Assembly: GCA_028583605.1 (NCBI GenBank)
Contig: CM053325.1
Coordinates: forward strand, 39,669,435-39,733,434
Direction of reading: 5' to 3'
Origin: Dastarcus helophoroides
Taxonomy: Eukaryota > Arthropoda > Insecta > Coleoptera > Bothrideridae
DNA length: 64,000 bases
Shown here: piece by piece, positions 36,810-51,800 of the stretch
Position numbering within the stretch: the first letter of the stretch is position 1
Layout of the letters: every line of letters begins with the position of its first letter
The notes under the pieces: generated by a model
The model's database searches: none
Told to the model about the DNA's origin: nothing
What the model saw: only the letters and a program-made list of their open reading frames with translations
Program-made: the position numbers and the translations under genes

Positions 36810-39800
36810 ACCTGCCTTGTTGAGAGTGGTGACGCAATCCATTTTTATAACCTCACAGTTTCGGCAGAAAAGAAAATAATTCTTATACCAAATAAAACAA
36901 AATGTTTCAAATGCAGAATTCTAAGTGTATTGCGATTCGGAGAAACAGTAATGTCCGCAGCTAGGGCGGTAATATTCCTAACACAGTTCAGGTAAATATT
37001 TTTTTCTGCACAAACAATCCTAATTTAAATTTTACACACTCTGCTCGGGTGGAATAAAGTGCGCACTTTGTTTTGTACAGTTTCTTATAAGAGCTGGTAA
37101 ACTTTACCTTTGAAGTATTATTTAAAATAAACTATCTATAAATATAAATATGAAATATCTGTTACGTTTTAGCACAAACAAAAGCAAGAAAGAAATAATG
37201 AACTATGTGAACTGGGGCAACTAGGATTTGAAAACCAGACCCGAAGGGTACAAATATCGGAAAAGAAAAGTGACAAAGAGAAGAAAAACTAATTTATTAG
37301 TTAATGGTAAAAAATAGAAAAATGGAATTACTGGCATTAAAAGACAATCACTATATGGTTCTATCCAAGCTGACAAAATTCCAAAAAAAAATAATGTAAA
37401 AAGGGGTACTTAAGTTAGTGTCGCGGAGGGTCCCAGGTTGACGTGGAAGGTTGAATCTCGTGTTGCCACCCAGTAGGTGAACAGGATCTCACATCGGCGA
37501 AGTCTTCGAGGGCCACACTTGGGGAGGGTCTTCCACCAGACGATGGCTATTACCTTGAGACTATTCAAGTCACAGTACAGGTCGGAAATCAGAAACGGAT
37601 TCAAGCAAAAAAAAACCGTCAAAGAGGATCACAAAACAAACAGTTCTTAACGTAAAACGGACCCAAAATAAAACAGCTTACAGGGATTCCAACAAAAAGA
37701 GCCTTGGTTGTTGGTTGGCTCTGCCGCGTGCTTAGGGAGCACCTCCCTGTTTATCCTGGAAATACCGGAACCATCTGAGGCTTTCGTTCTAACCCAGTAA
37801 CATTACGAAATACCGGGATATCAAAAATTATCTTGATCAAGGGTGGTTGTGGAATGTAAAACGTGTGTCTTACTTTAAATTTTTGAATAAGTCTTGTGTC
37901 AGAATCTGTCAAGTCATTGTGCTGAAATTTTCTAATCCAGTTTTTGAATCATGCCTCTTACCACACAGCACAAAATTTTCATGATTGAAGACTATTTTCG
38001 AACGGGTGCGCTAGTTAATGGAAATTGGCAATACAGTCAACGTTTGTATTTGGACAATTTTCGAGAGCACTTCCCAAACGTGGCAATATTACCGGACAAT
38101 TTTTATGCGTGCCTTACAAATTGTGTTAAAGTATTTCACGAAACTGGGTGTGTGACTTATAAAAAAGGTGCTGGTAGACCAAGAATTCGTACAGAAAAAG
38201 TTGTCAATGACGTTCGTCAACGTATGGAAGAGGAGCATGCAAAACCTTTGAAACGTCTTTCTCAGGAAATTGGACTTTCTTATGGATCATGTCAGAAGAT
38301 TTTAAAGAAAGACTTGAACATGCATCCATATAAGATGCAAAGATATCAAGCTCTTTTGCCGCAGGCCACCACAGACGCCTTGCTTACTGCCATTGGTTTG
38401 TCAATAATTTAATGAATGACGATCTTCTGGACTTAACTTTTTTTTCTGACGACGAAGTGTGGTTCCACCTTTCGGGATACATCAATTCTCAAAATATGCG
38501 AATGTGGAGCAATGATAACCCTCATGTTTTTACTGAATCGCCACTACATGCTCAAAAAATTGGTGTTTGGATGGCAGTTTCTCGCAGAAGAATAATTGGG
38601 CCAATTTTTTTCGATTTCACCGTCAACGCAGAAAGGTACAGACACAACTTTTTGGCTGAATTTGTGCCACAGTTAAACGATGATGAACTGCGGTACGGTT
38701 ATTTCTAGTACGACGGTGCAACAGGACATACTACACGAGAAAATATTACTTTCCTCCGCAAGTTTTTTGATGACCGGCTGATAGGTTTGCATACAGAAGT
38801 TGAGTTTCTACTGAGATCACCTTGTTTGACAATTATGGACTATTTTATATTTCCTTACTTAAAAAACAAGATTTTCGCAACTCCGGTAAATAATTTGCAA
38901 AAACTGCAACAAAGAATTGTTCAGCCATGTGCAACTATAACGCCAGAAATGCTGCAAAACGCTTTTCACCGAATGAGGAGGCGCGTCAACTTGTGCATCG
39001 AACAAAACGGGGGACATTTCCAACAATTACTGTAATTTAGTTTTTCTTGTTACTAAAACTGTTATTTCATAATTTGTAGTTCATTATTGTTTTACAACTT
39101 AAATAAATAGGTATGAAATTTGTAGGTTATTGGTGATGTCAATGTGACAGTGACATAATTATTTCAAAGTAAGACACACGTTTTACATTCCACAACCACC
39201 CTTGACCAAGATAATTTTTGATATCCCGGTACAATATCCCCAGACGGTCCGAAGATGGGTTACAGTAAATCCCTGAAGGGAAAGACACCCAGGATCCACT
39301 TGGAAAGATCTGCAACCACACCTTATAAATGATAACACCCAAGTGAACGACAAGAGACAAGATGGCTGATTTCCCCCAGACAAAGGCTGACAGATGATAT
39401 GCCAGCACTTACAAAACCAACAGATGTATGTTTGGTAGCCTAACCACAAGCAACTATTTCCAGTGATAATTTAAACTGTAACAAATAAGAACATACTATA
39501 GCTGTGGAAAAAAAAATTAGTACAAGACACTTCCTAAGTTTTCCTAATTTAATATTTTGCAGCGCCAATCTGGTCAGTTAGCATTATTTAGAATAAGTCA
39601 TGACCTCCCAGGCTGATAAATAAAATGTGACCAAAAAAATGTTCCATCACTCATTTTATATGTGTTTTATCCAGAAAATTGTGTAGATTCCAAAAATGTA
39701 ATAATATATAGGGTGTTCTGTTTAAAAATCAAAAGTTGGTATCAGCTTTGGCAAAAGTGACAGCAAAAGGAATGTCACTTTCATGTCAAAATTTGACATT

Positions 39801-42800
39801 TTATAAATGCATCAAGAGTAACAACTTGAAAATTTTATCTTCATAAATAAAGAAAAAATAGGGGGTGTACCATGATCCTGTTACACCCGATATAATTAAT
39901 CAAAACTTTTTTCATAGAACAAAGTTTAATGATAATGTCCTCATTTTTAATACGTCAGCATGCTATAGTTTTATGTTTAATATCGAACTCCAACCATTGT
40001 CATAAAATACACTAGACAAATTTTTGAATTTAGCTGGCTTTAGTTGGCTCAGCTAGGTTGGCAAAAGTCACATTTAAATTAAAATTGAAAGTAAATAAGA
40101 AGTTCTCAATTCTTCCATAAAGATTTTTTCCGAACGAGAGCTGATGCTGATACTATGTTGCGCGCTAGCGATTCGAAGATTAATGCTGCGTGAATTGTAA
40201 TCACTTTATTTCCAAACTGAACTCGGAACACTACAATTGACTAATTAAACTCACTAACACTCTTTACTTAACTAACATATATTCATCGACTAGCTAACTA
40301 ACTAAGGGAAAGCAATGATATAATATAAGACTAGTAATGTAAGCCGCTATATCTCACTGTTGCGATAAGTGGCACTAAAACCGGAGACGATTGAAAAGAA
40401 AACACCATATGAAGGATAGGCAGTAGAAGGGTTGCCTTGAGTAGATTAAGCAATGCTTTCTTATGCAATTGTTTCGCAATTTTTCGGTTTAATATTTATA
40501 TTTTAATTACAAAATGGACAAGACTTATTTTGTGTCTATGTGTAACAGTGGTTATAAAAGCTGTCATAAAAAGTGTCGTTGTTTCGAGGGCCTAAGGACA
40601 AAGTTGATATATGAAGGCGAAAATTCCGCGAAATGACCAGCTGTTGTCAACCCGAGATTTTATATGCGAAAAACATTTTAGTGCAGATTTTGTTTTAAGA
40701 TAAATGAAAAATAAACTGTGGAGAGTTCGCATTTCTTAATAAACTTAATCAGTCTCTATTAATTGAATATCTTATGCCCAAAGTAATTTAAACATAAAAT
40801 CCTTTTTGTACATTTAAGAAAGAAAAACGATATTAATAGACATACGAGTCGTTTGGTTTATCAGGGTCCGGCGTATATATAGAACATTAGCTATAACTTT
40901 TTTTAAAACGTTTGTAGAAAAAATGTGTCAGATAAACTTTTGTGGTTAATTATTTGTCACTTTCCAGTGACTTTGATTTTGTTTTCTTACCTCTTATTTT
41001 GTTGCGTAAATAAATTTTGAGATTTCAAATGACACCTGCATTTTTTATTTGCTCTTTTGAAAAAATCTTAACTTTCTGCATTCGGTAACATCAAATGTAT
41101 AGGGGTTAGATTCGGAGAATTTCGAGAAATCATAATTTTACTGATTGTTATCATTCATTTTTTAATCCTAATTTTAAAGAAATCTAAGTACTTAAATGAA
41201 ATCGTTACCAAAAATAAACATAGATATACTACCAAAATTTCATTTTAATTACTAACGCATGTTTAAAAATAGTATTAAATTATTTAATATGAAAATCGGT
41301 AAAATTATGAAATTATTATATTTTCTCGAACTTTTTCAATTCTAAGCCCTGAAAGATTTAGGGTCACCAAATGCAGAAAGATATACAAATTCAAAAAAAT
41401 CAAACGAAAAATACGGATGTCATTTGAAATTTCAAAGTTCGTTACCGTAGCAATGAAACAAAAGCAGGGAAAAAAAATTAAGGTTACCAAAATGTGGCAA
41501 CTAATTAACCAAAAAAAGTTTCTTTAAAATATTTTCTTTTAAAATTTTTTTAAAAAGTTACAGCCAATATTCCAGATATACGTCTGACGATGCCGTATAC
41601 TTTGGATAGAGTTACGCCAGTTCTTAAACATCTTACTGTCTATCTCTCCTTAAGCCGCCAGTCTCCCGATTGCGGGCCACATTTCGCGTCGGAGTACCTT
41701 ACTTATATATTATCATGGGGAAAACCGTTTGAACCGCCTATTTATAGATCCCGGTTCGAGTTCTAGAAAGAACAAGCAGATAAGACTTATCGTTTGCGGA
41801 AATTTCTGGAGCGCTTATCTGCCGTTTGATTCATTATCGCGGCTACTTCCCCTTATCAAATTTTCTAGAAAATTCCTCAATAAATTTTATAATTACATTT
41901 TGTTACACTATTCGCCCCCTTTTATCTAAATCTAAACATGCAAAAACTCTTTCGTGCACGATGTGCGGTGATGTAATTCTTCGCAGTCTACATAGAAAAT
42001 CCTTTTTTTTTTGGAATGTGTAACCGATGAAAGATCTATAAATACGCCAAAACAGACGCCAGGAGTGATTACTTATGTTCCCGGTGTGTTCAGTTTTAGA
42101 CTGGTTATTCCATTATACCAGCGTTCTACCATAACCTTAAGATTTGTACTCATCCTCTTGATAAGACTTTTTTTATTATACCGGGTTATTCACGATATAT
42201 GATACGGAAGGTTATGCCCACACTAGTCATGGCTAACACTTTAAATTCTTGCATTTTGATACAACAAGACTGACAATGCTTATTGTATCAATACAACGTG
42301 TCAACACATTTGTGTTATGACCCAATAAAATATGTTTACACACAAACGTATCAGTATCACATGCACATACTTATGACTTTGCTGAAAAATAACGTTATTA
42401 ATACGACAGTAGCTCCTTTGAAACGATGTTATTTGTTATTATTACTTCTTCACATATCAAATTGGAGCCTATCAAGCAGATTTTGTAATGAGAACCAAAA
42501 GATGGGGTATGTTTCACAAGCGTACCTGTGGTTCGAGTTCCCAAATTTCTCTGAAAGAGGGGGTTTTTACTAACCACGACATACGAAAATTGATATTCGA
42601 TCCCCCTGTTTTAAAAAGAAAGCAACCCCGAGACAAATCAATCTTATTTTTTAATTTTCCTAATGACTGCCAAATTTTAAAAAATTCAATGCTTTTTAAG
42701 GTGGTATAAAAGAAAACAATTAAACCCACCCCCATAAAAATTAGGGGTTGCAACCGTCTGGCATAATTGATACATTTTTAGAAGCACATTCTTATGGAAA

Positions 42801-45800
42801 ATAACGTAACAATGGTTTTACCGAAACATTCTTGAGATATTAAAGAAAAGCTGTTTTCGATGGTTATCTTTAGGGGAGGGGAGTTCACCATCTAAATCAC
42901 AAATTTGGCATCTAAAAAAATTATTGATATACAGGGTGGACCATAAGTAATGGTACACAGAGCAATGGTGGATTTTTCGAATAAAAATAATGTGATTTAG
43001 CTATATTTACCTTATACCGAAAGTTGATATTAACAGATACAGGGTATCAAAGTTGAAAAAAAAATTTCGATTTTTTCGTATAATTATGGAATGAATTGTA
43101 ATTTAGGCACGAAATTTGGAACAAGGAGGTTTCTTAAGTCGACAAACTTTAATTTGCTAACATATTATCAATAGCTGATAGGGGACGCTACCTGCGCTAT
43201 CTTGCATAATTCTAAATCATCATAACTTTTTTGTGCACCCACGTATATTAATTTTAAATGGGTAATTTTATTTCTCTATATTTTTTATGTAAAAAAGATG
43301 TACTTTTTAAAAGTTGATACGAGCAACCGTTTCCAAGATATTTGCCTTTAAAGCTTGACGTGCCTTGCTTTTAAATTACTAAGATATTAATTATCGAAGT
43401 AGGCTTGAAAAAAAAAGTAATCATAAGACAGGTTTGAAATTAATTTATGTCAACTATTACTTTGCTGATAATATTATTACCTAAATTTTAAAAATTTCTA
43501 TAAAGAAAATCCAAATAATTAAAACGTAATTTATTTTCTAACATAGACATGTGAGATATGATCCCTGAGTCCGTACAAGAAAATTTTAATAGTCTATGTG
43601 GTCAAAGCAGATATTTGGAGAGAAATTTCAATAAAAGACAGCCGGATTTTTAATTTTTTTCAATCCTTTTACATGAAAAAGGTCATTTTCCACATACTCA
43701 TTTTTGAAAATAAATTTTGTTTTGGTATTTTATCTAAATTTGCTATAGAAATTTAAAAAATATGTATAATAATAATGTCAGCAGAGTAATATTTGATATA
43801 AACTATTTTAGAGTCAGTTTTATTGCTTTTATTTTGAAACCTACTGCGAAAAATTCACATTTACATAACTTAAAATAAACGTATAACAAACTTTGAAGGC
43901 AAATATCTTGAAAACGGTTGCTTGTATCAACATTTAGAAAGTATATCTTTTTTACGTAGAAAATGTAGGTAAATAAAAAAATCTTTTCAAAATAAGTGTG
44001 CATGAGGGCACAAAAAAGTTATGATGCTTTAGAATAATATAAGGTAGCGCAGGTGGCGCCCCCTATGAGTTATTGACAATCTCTTAGTAAATTAGAATTA
44101 CTTGACCGAAGAAACCTCCCTATGCCAAATTTCTTGTTTATAGTAAAATATGTTCATCAGTTATGCGAAAGAATCACAATTTTTTTTTCAACTTTGACAC
44201 CCTGTATCTCTGTTAATATCAACTTTTGGTGTAAGGTAAATGTGGCTAAATCACGTTATTTTTATGGGAAAAATTTACTATTGCTCTTTGTACCATTACT
44301 TATGGCCACCCTGTATATTGACATTTTGATGAAAATCAACATACCGGTTGGGCCAGTACACGATTTCGGTCTGCTATAACGTGTAAAGAACAAGGAACAT
44401 ATCAAAATTCTGTAAGGAAAGAGAAGAATGGTATGATTTACACTGTTTCAATATGTTGCTCGATAGACGCCCTTATCAAATCATGACCACGTATTTAGCT
44501 GCAAACTGCACACCTGTCTTGTAGAGATTGCATCAGAACCTTATCGGAGCTCGATAAAAGAGTGTCGTTTTAAATGGAAAATACATCTTTACGTATTAAT
44601 TGATTCTACAATTAATTTCACACCCTAAAAAGTATAAAAATAATTGCAGATACTTTACGATTTTGTTTTCTTTAATCAATCGGGTCTGACGAAAAATAAA
44701 ACAAAAATTCTAAAAGATAAATGAACTCTGTGTAAAAATAATTAGCCGGTGTGATGACAATCTAAACTGAAAACTTAAAAAATGATTCAACAAAAAAATG
44801 GAAGAAAAAATGCCTATGTAATAAGTGGTTCAAAAATGTTCCCTCCTTGTGTTTCGCAATAACCTAATCTGTCGTAAAATTCAGTTCTTACGCCTGCCAA
44901 CATCTCAGGGGAAATATTATCTAGGACTCCTACAATTCGATCCCGTAAATGGTCTAAATTACATGGTCTTTCTTGTACGTGGGTTAAGAAATGTCCATCG
45001 ACATCAACTTTTTCTCTCATAGACTAATAAAACTCAAGACGTTTGTATCGATCTTCAGGAAATATCTCTTGGGTTTCAGATACTTTATAACACTTGTACC
45101 CATTTCTTTTCAAAATATTTCGCACTGTTCGTGATGGCACATTAACTTTTTCTGCGATCTGCTTACTAGCACAAGGTTCATTTGTTTCGACAAATGCAAT
45201 ACAGCTACCTCCTTAGCCATTCTTTCGTCGGATAATGGCCTGTCACCTTCAGGTTGACGCGCTTCCAAACAACACTTGTTATTACAACTAGTTATGCATC
45301 CCGATTTTTCAAATTTGTGGACGATATTTAACACCGTCTTTGCTTCAGGTCGCCCAACGACTTCTTCAGCGCTCTGGGAGGTTAAATACTACTTAATAAT
45401 TATCACTTTTTCTTCTGAATTGAATAACAATAATATCCCGAGTTGGCCAATACATCATAATTTCGGTTAGCTGGACGTGTAAAGACAAATTAATTATTCG
45501 AATTCTGCAAGAAGATGGTTAACAGTGGAAATTGTTGGACGATTTAATAAATTTAATAGTGTTTGACCGAATCGCTTATCAAATTATGAGAAACCATGCG
45601 TCCGCATTTCGAGTTTATATTCGAAATTCCACTCTTTTCTAAAATTATGACCTTAAAATGTAGACTTTTTTTGCAATCTCATTTTTTTTCTTAAAATGTC
45701 AAGACAATCATTTAAACTTCAAATTTTAATTTTCATTTAAAGAAATGATTTAATTCAAAAATCTAACTTATTTTTGAAAGTTTCGACTTAAAATTCGGAA

Positions 45801-48800
45801 ATTCGAATTGAAAATCGAAATTTCAGAAACCATTCTTAACGAATTTCAAAAACAAGATTAAACGTTTGAATTTAATGTAAAAAATTGACTTTGAAATATA
45901 AAATTGAAGTAAAAAAATTAATAAATAAAATTTGAAGTAACTAATTAGGAATTTTATAAGAAAGTAAAAGTGTCTTAAAGAATTTGAAATTTATTCTCAA
46001 AATATTAAAATTATAATAGTTTTAACTCTAAATCTCTGGTTTTTTATTTTTATAAGATTTAAAATTTTTTCAAAATTTGATTTTTCCAGAAACTTTCTTA
46101 TCAAAGTTTTAAATTTTTAAAGTAATCTTTTCTCATATTTGTCACAATTTTAAAATTGCAACAACATTGAAATGTTGAGTTTAAAAATTGAAAAAAATTC
46201 GTCTTTAAAGTCGAAAATTCATAATTCATTTTTAATTTAATGTTCAAATTTCGAGAAAAAAAGAAGAATTTCCAAAAAAAGTTCACAATTTCCCGCCCAA
46301 AAAATGTCTAAATGTTGAGTGTTTTCTTGATTGAAATGTAATATTTTTGTTTTGTTTTTAATTTGGAGTTTGGATTTTAAGAAATTCAAATTCAACCTTT
46401 TTTTTCTAGAAATTCGAATTAAAGGTCAAAATTTTAAGTCAAAAAATAATAATCTTAAATTTAAATAACTTATGAAATTTCAGAAAAAACTCGTAATGTC
46501 TAGAATATTTATGTTTTAAAAAAGTATGCTTTATCGAAAATTACACTTTTTTTTTGTTAAAATTTTCAGTCTAAACTCAAATTTCTAAACTCCAGAAATT
46601 TGTTTAAACATTTCTGATTTTTCAACGAATTGTGTATTTTTCTCAGATTTTTTCTTTTTTTACGAAATAATCCCTTTATAAATTCAAAGTTGCAGGAATA
46701 GCAACCAACGTTTGTATTTAAATTCGATAAAAATGTTTTAAAATCTGAAATTTAGACCTCAAAGTTCAAAGAAAAAAGTAAAGCATACAACATTATTCGA
46801 CTAATGTTGCTTAATTTTAATTATTTTCTTCGAAGTTTTATCTTTTCTGGAAATTTACAGTTTTTCATTTTGAGAAAAAAGTCGGAATTTCTGGATTTAA
46901 ATATCGACACATAAACAATTGCCGCTGATATTAACAATTAAAGATTTGAAAAAAACAGTCCAGTTTTTCGCAATTATTTCAAAAACATAGCAAGTAAAAT
47001 TCTTTTTTATTATGTTATTAAATATTAATTCAAAATTTTACAAATTGACCAAATCATCTAAACGTGTAAAAGAAAAAAAATTCTGTTGGGAAAAATGGTT
47101 TTATTGATTTTACATAAAGTTTTAGATTTTTCGTTTAGATTCCAAGTAGAATAATAATTATTAAATCAGAGTTGCTAATATGTTTTTTTCCTTCACTCAG
47201 GTTTTATGGCAACTATACTTAATATGATTATAATTTTGCGATATTTATAATTGTTATAATCAATCTGGTAATTATTAATTCTTCAAACCATGAAAAACTT
47301 AAAAAAATTAAATTTCTTAATAGTTTAGATAGTATATTTAATATTTAAATTATAATGTTATGACAGTTAAAAACATTGCAAGTTTTCATATTAGTATACA
47401 ACTTAATCTTGCCATAAGATCTCCACAAAAGGAATTTAGTTAGTAGCTTTTGTTTAACAATTAACTAATTACCAGACTTCGAATTTAAACATCTTTAGAA
47501 ACCTTATTAATTAAGAACAGGCCTATTTTATGTAAAATTAATGAAAACACTTTTTTTTGGCCGATAGCAAAGCGTGTAACAAAGTAGCGGTTGGACTCGC
47601 GATTAATCTTCAACTTTATTTCAATGCCAAACATTTTTAAAATATTTTTTTTAAATGTTTTACTTTTTTGTCGAGTTTCATCCAAACATTTTGCTAAAAA
47701 TTCCTTTTTTTTTGCTGGAAGTTATTTCCTAAATTCTGAGTATTAAGTTTATACTTTTTTATTATCTTCAAGAAAACTTAATTTATACGCTAGTTTGTCT
47801 TTTCGGGGAGATTTTTCCTTTATTTTTAAAATTTTACTAAATTTTTTTTCGCAAAATTCCAAGTGCTTATTTTAAATTTTTACTTTTTCTCTTAAATTGT
47901 TGGCATAAACTCAAAACTTCGTTTTTTTTCAAGAGATTTTAAAATTTTTTTTGAAGTTCTACTTTTTTTGTGTGTTAACTGAAAAAACTAAAAACTTCGG
48001 TTTTTTCCGCGAATTTTTGACTAACATTTTCGGATTACTGTCACAATTTAAGGAACAATATGAAATATTTAAGTTTAAAAGTTCGGAAAATTCGATTTTG
48101 AAGTATTTTTAATTTGGATTAAATTCCCGAGTACATGCCTATTGCCGCCTCCTCGATAGTGCCGCCCGTATGTGTTGTATGCTCCTTACACCCGAGACGG
48201 ACGGGTTACTAGAGGATGATTTATTTAATGCAGATTCGGTCCAGTCGCAAGTCCATGTAGAAATAATGCCAATCGGTGCCAGGTGACATGTGCGCTGCAC
48301 ATGTACCCTTATTCTCCCAATTGTTGAATCTAAGAAGTGCTAAAGCGATTTATCCCGGTCATAATGAAGGAGATACACATAAATGAATTACCATGTGGCA
48401 TCTCTGCCGATTTAGTTTCTCTTTCGGTCTTGCCTCATATCAGAAGTTTGCTTTGTCGTTCTCATTGGCAAGCAGACCGAAATAGTGTACTGGCCGATGC
48501 TGTATATTAAGTTAAAGGTGAACGGCGAATGTTTTGATTCGCAATCTAATAATGATCAAATCCAAGGTCCAAGCGTCATAAAAATAAGGGTGTTACGTTA
48601 TTTCACTAATGATGCAAAATATATGTCAGCATAATCATTATAACAATAAAATTGAAAACATCTATTGTGATTTAGTTTTCATATCAGTATCAGTACAGAA
48701 AAAAATTAATTCAAGGGGTAAATCACCCCTTTCAATGATTTTTTTTTGCAAAATCCAGGTCAATTTTATTTGTTAGTTTTCTTACAGAAATTGTGAAATT

Positions 48801-51800
48801 TGATAAAATTCAGTTGTTTAAAAGTTGATATACAGTGTCCTGCAACAGTGCGTCGGGCATCTATAAGTTCTATAATTAAGAAGTTGGGAATTCCGTTTAC
48901 ATGCAAACCTTAACTGTGTACAAGGATGTATTTCAGGAAAATATGATCACATGTACAGGGTATCTCCAAAAAGTGTCAACCGCTAAGTGTGAATTTTTTT
49001 AAATGTAATCCCTGTATTTTTCACATTTTTGGATTCCTTTCTGACAACTTTACATATTTCTAAGATATTGTTAAATTTGGTTAGATAGTTCCAGAGTAAT
49101 AAATAAATAAATAGAAAAAATATTTTGCAGCATTTTCTTTAAAAATGCAATAAAAATACAAAAACGCCCTAAAATTAAAACGAGGCTAGCTCTTTACTAC
49201 AGTGGGTCTCTAGTTACTTTGCTATAAATATCTTAAGCCTAACCTTCACAGGGTGTCCAAAATTCAATGCCAAATTGGCTAAAATATGAAGTAAATTTCA
49301 TTCGTTTTTTCAAATGGAACACCTGTATTTTTTTTTTCTATAAGATGCAGAATTAAAAAATGAACATTTCTTGTTCCCACAAATATTTCGAAATTTTTAA
49401 CGGTTAAGCAGATATTCGTCGGATTATTACATATGGTTCTTTCGACACTAAGATACAAGACAAAAAATCATAGATGGCTTTGATAAAAATTAATTAATTT
49501 TAGTTTTAATTATTTTTTTTTCCTTTTGATTATAATATCGAAGACTTATTACCAGATATCTCATTTTGTACTTTCGGGGACGTATATTGAGCATTCTTTT
49601 GCCCTCTTTCTAAATGTTGTCTCAACATTTCATCATCAGATTTAATTTCTAATTTAAGCAAATCTTGAAAAACGCCTTCATCTTTTTATTTTCCTCTCAA
49701 TAGCAAATCATGTGTTCCACAAAAAAATATTGTATTGACTATAGGTTGTAATGCATTTCTATTATCTTTAATAATTTTTTCCTGGCCTGTTTGCATAGCG
49801 ACTTGTATATTTGTTTTTATATTGCTAAAAGAATTGGCAGACGCACACAACTCTTTTGCCATTGACTACCTACTGGCTAACTACATGTGCTTTACAGTAA
49901 ATATGTATATCTTTATACTTAGTAAATGGTCGAACAATTAGAGATCCCTGTACACTACTTTCGGCGGAAATAAAACACAAAACAAACAAAACGCACCTTT
50001 CAATGTCTTCGAGTAAGCAAGCGAAGGTTTGTACATTTCCTACCAAGGGTGGTTAAATTTGCGTTTTAAATGTCATAAGTTTATGGAGGTGTCCAGCGTC
50101 CCTTTAAGATTTCCATTCGCTTGTCAGTAGTCAATACAAAAGACCGTCCAACCCATCGACCCCTATCGTTTTCATGAGAATTATCTCCATCTCCAGCTAC
50201 CTCGTTAATAATATTACCATACAGAAATTTACAGTTTCCGATTCTGATTCTTCTTGTGGGTTTGGAAATGAGTCACACAAGCTTTTATTAGCAGAATAAG
50301 ATTGTGTTATTGACGATGGATCTACCTCACTAGATTTACTGCAACTGGCATCATCATCTTCTTTACTTGTAATTTTCCGTTTTTTTGCTGCAAAAATAAA
50401 ACAAGGTAAAAAAGCTACAAAAAAAAAGATTTTATTTCTTCGGCTTCAGTGTATCTAAAAAAATTAAATAAAAAGACCAAGACTACAAGAATGATGTATG
50501 TTCTCTTTACACCGACTTTGCTGTCTGTTGGAGTTTGAAGGCATTTTTATATTTTATTTCATTATTTTTCATTTTCTGATGGATCCCGTCATCAAAACTA
50601 AACCAAATTAAGAAATCGATTTGATACCTCCTTTTTTTTGGAAGTCAGTTAAAAAACGATTGCATTTGTGCAACATACCTACTAATTATTAAGCGCTCTG
50701 CCCTTTAATGGATCAAATAACAACAGAAATAACCAAATACGCTTGAAGCTGTATCAAATTCTAAATAATCTTATTTCATAGATTAAAAAAGGTTATTAAG
50801 AAAAATACGGGTAGATAAACACGAAATTCTATCGATACCTATTATGACCGCAACTTTTTATACCCACCAAACAACACTGTTTTGTTTCCCTAAACCGTTT
50901 TAATAAATTAAATAATAGAAAATACTCACAAAAAAATTCCGAATATCCATTTTCATTAATGTTTTATTATTGATTAAAAAAATATGTACATATACATATT
51001 ATCACAACATAATAACTCAATAACTCAATATCTACCAATTTTTGCTTGCAGCTCTGCTAGTAAATAGGTAGCAAATAATCGGGCGCGCCACACGATTTTT
51101 AATAGTTGGGTATTGTATTGCAAATGGCAACAAGTTCTTTTTCTTCACTTTTATGGACAAAAGTTGATAGTAGGGACGTAAGCAAAATAGAGGGAGGCCA
51201 ATTGCTCCCTTGTGCCCTCCCCTGGGTAGGCCCATGTTCATACTCAATATTTTCTATCACATCATCTTGAACATCTAATGGATTTATAGGATTCATGCTG
51301 AAAAATTTTATAATAAATTTACTGTTACAACGTAGTTACAACTAAGATATTTATTATTGTCTTTATAGACAAAGGTTACAATTGTCACAGTTTAAAATAT
51401 TTCAGTTTTTGACATATTAAATGTCATACTTTCTTAACGGAGCTTTAAGCAGCACTTCCACCACTGGTTAAATTATCAGATGTTAATGGTCCCCTAAAGC
51501 TAGGGTTTCCTACAAAACGGCAACGTAATAGAACGGCTGTTATTTGACCGCTGGTTTATGCCATGCAGCGGTCGAGGACAGAACGGTCGCCTTGACGGTG
51601 AACATTGACGTAAAGTAAGAAAAGCGTTGCAGTAGGGTACGTCGGCCGAGACTAGGGCTGTAAAATTGTCACGATTTGAGCTGTATTGTTCTAATTTTCT
51701 AAAAATTTTTTAGTAGTCACAAACTATATTTATTTTTTGTTTTCCTTTTAGTCAATAAAGAAATTTTGAAACACGTGTCACTTCACCTTTAGTTGACAAA

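Larger units (their letters stand above)
40157..41906 (-). mobile_element. Gypsy solo LTR, split by a P-like element
   Basis: The outer parts 40157-40313 and 41718-41906 together match the 347-bp LTR at 28378-28724. Ends are GTTGCGCGC...GTTAC on the + strand, with ACTAT duplicated at 40152-40156 and 41907-41911. The family F copy at 14810 shows the empty site. Confidence 0.88.
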
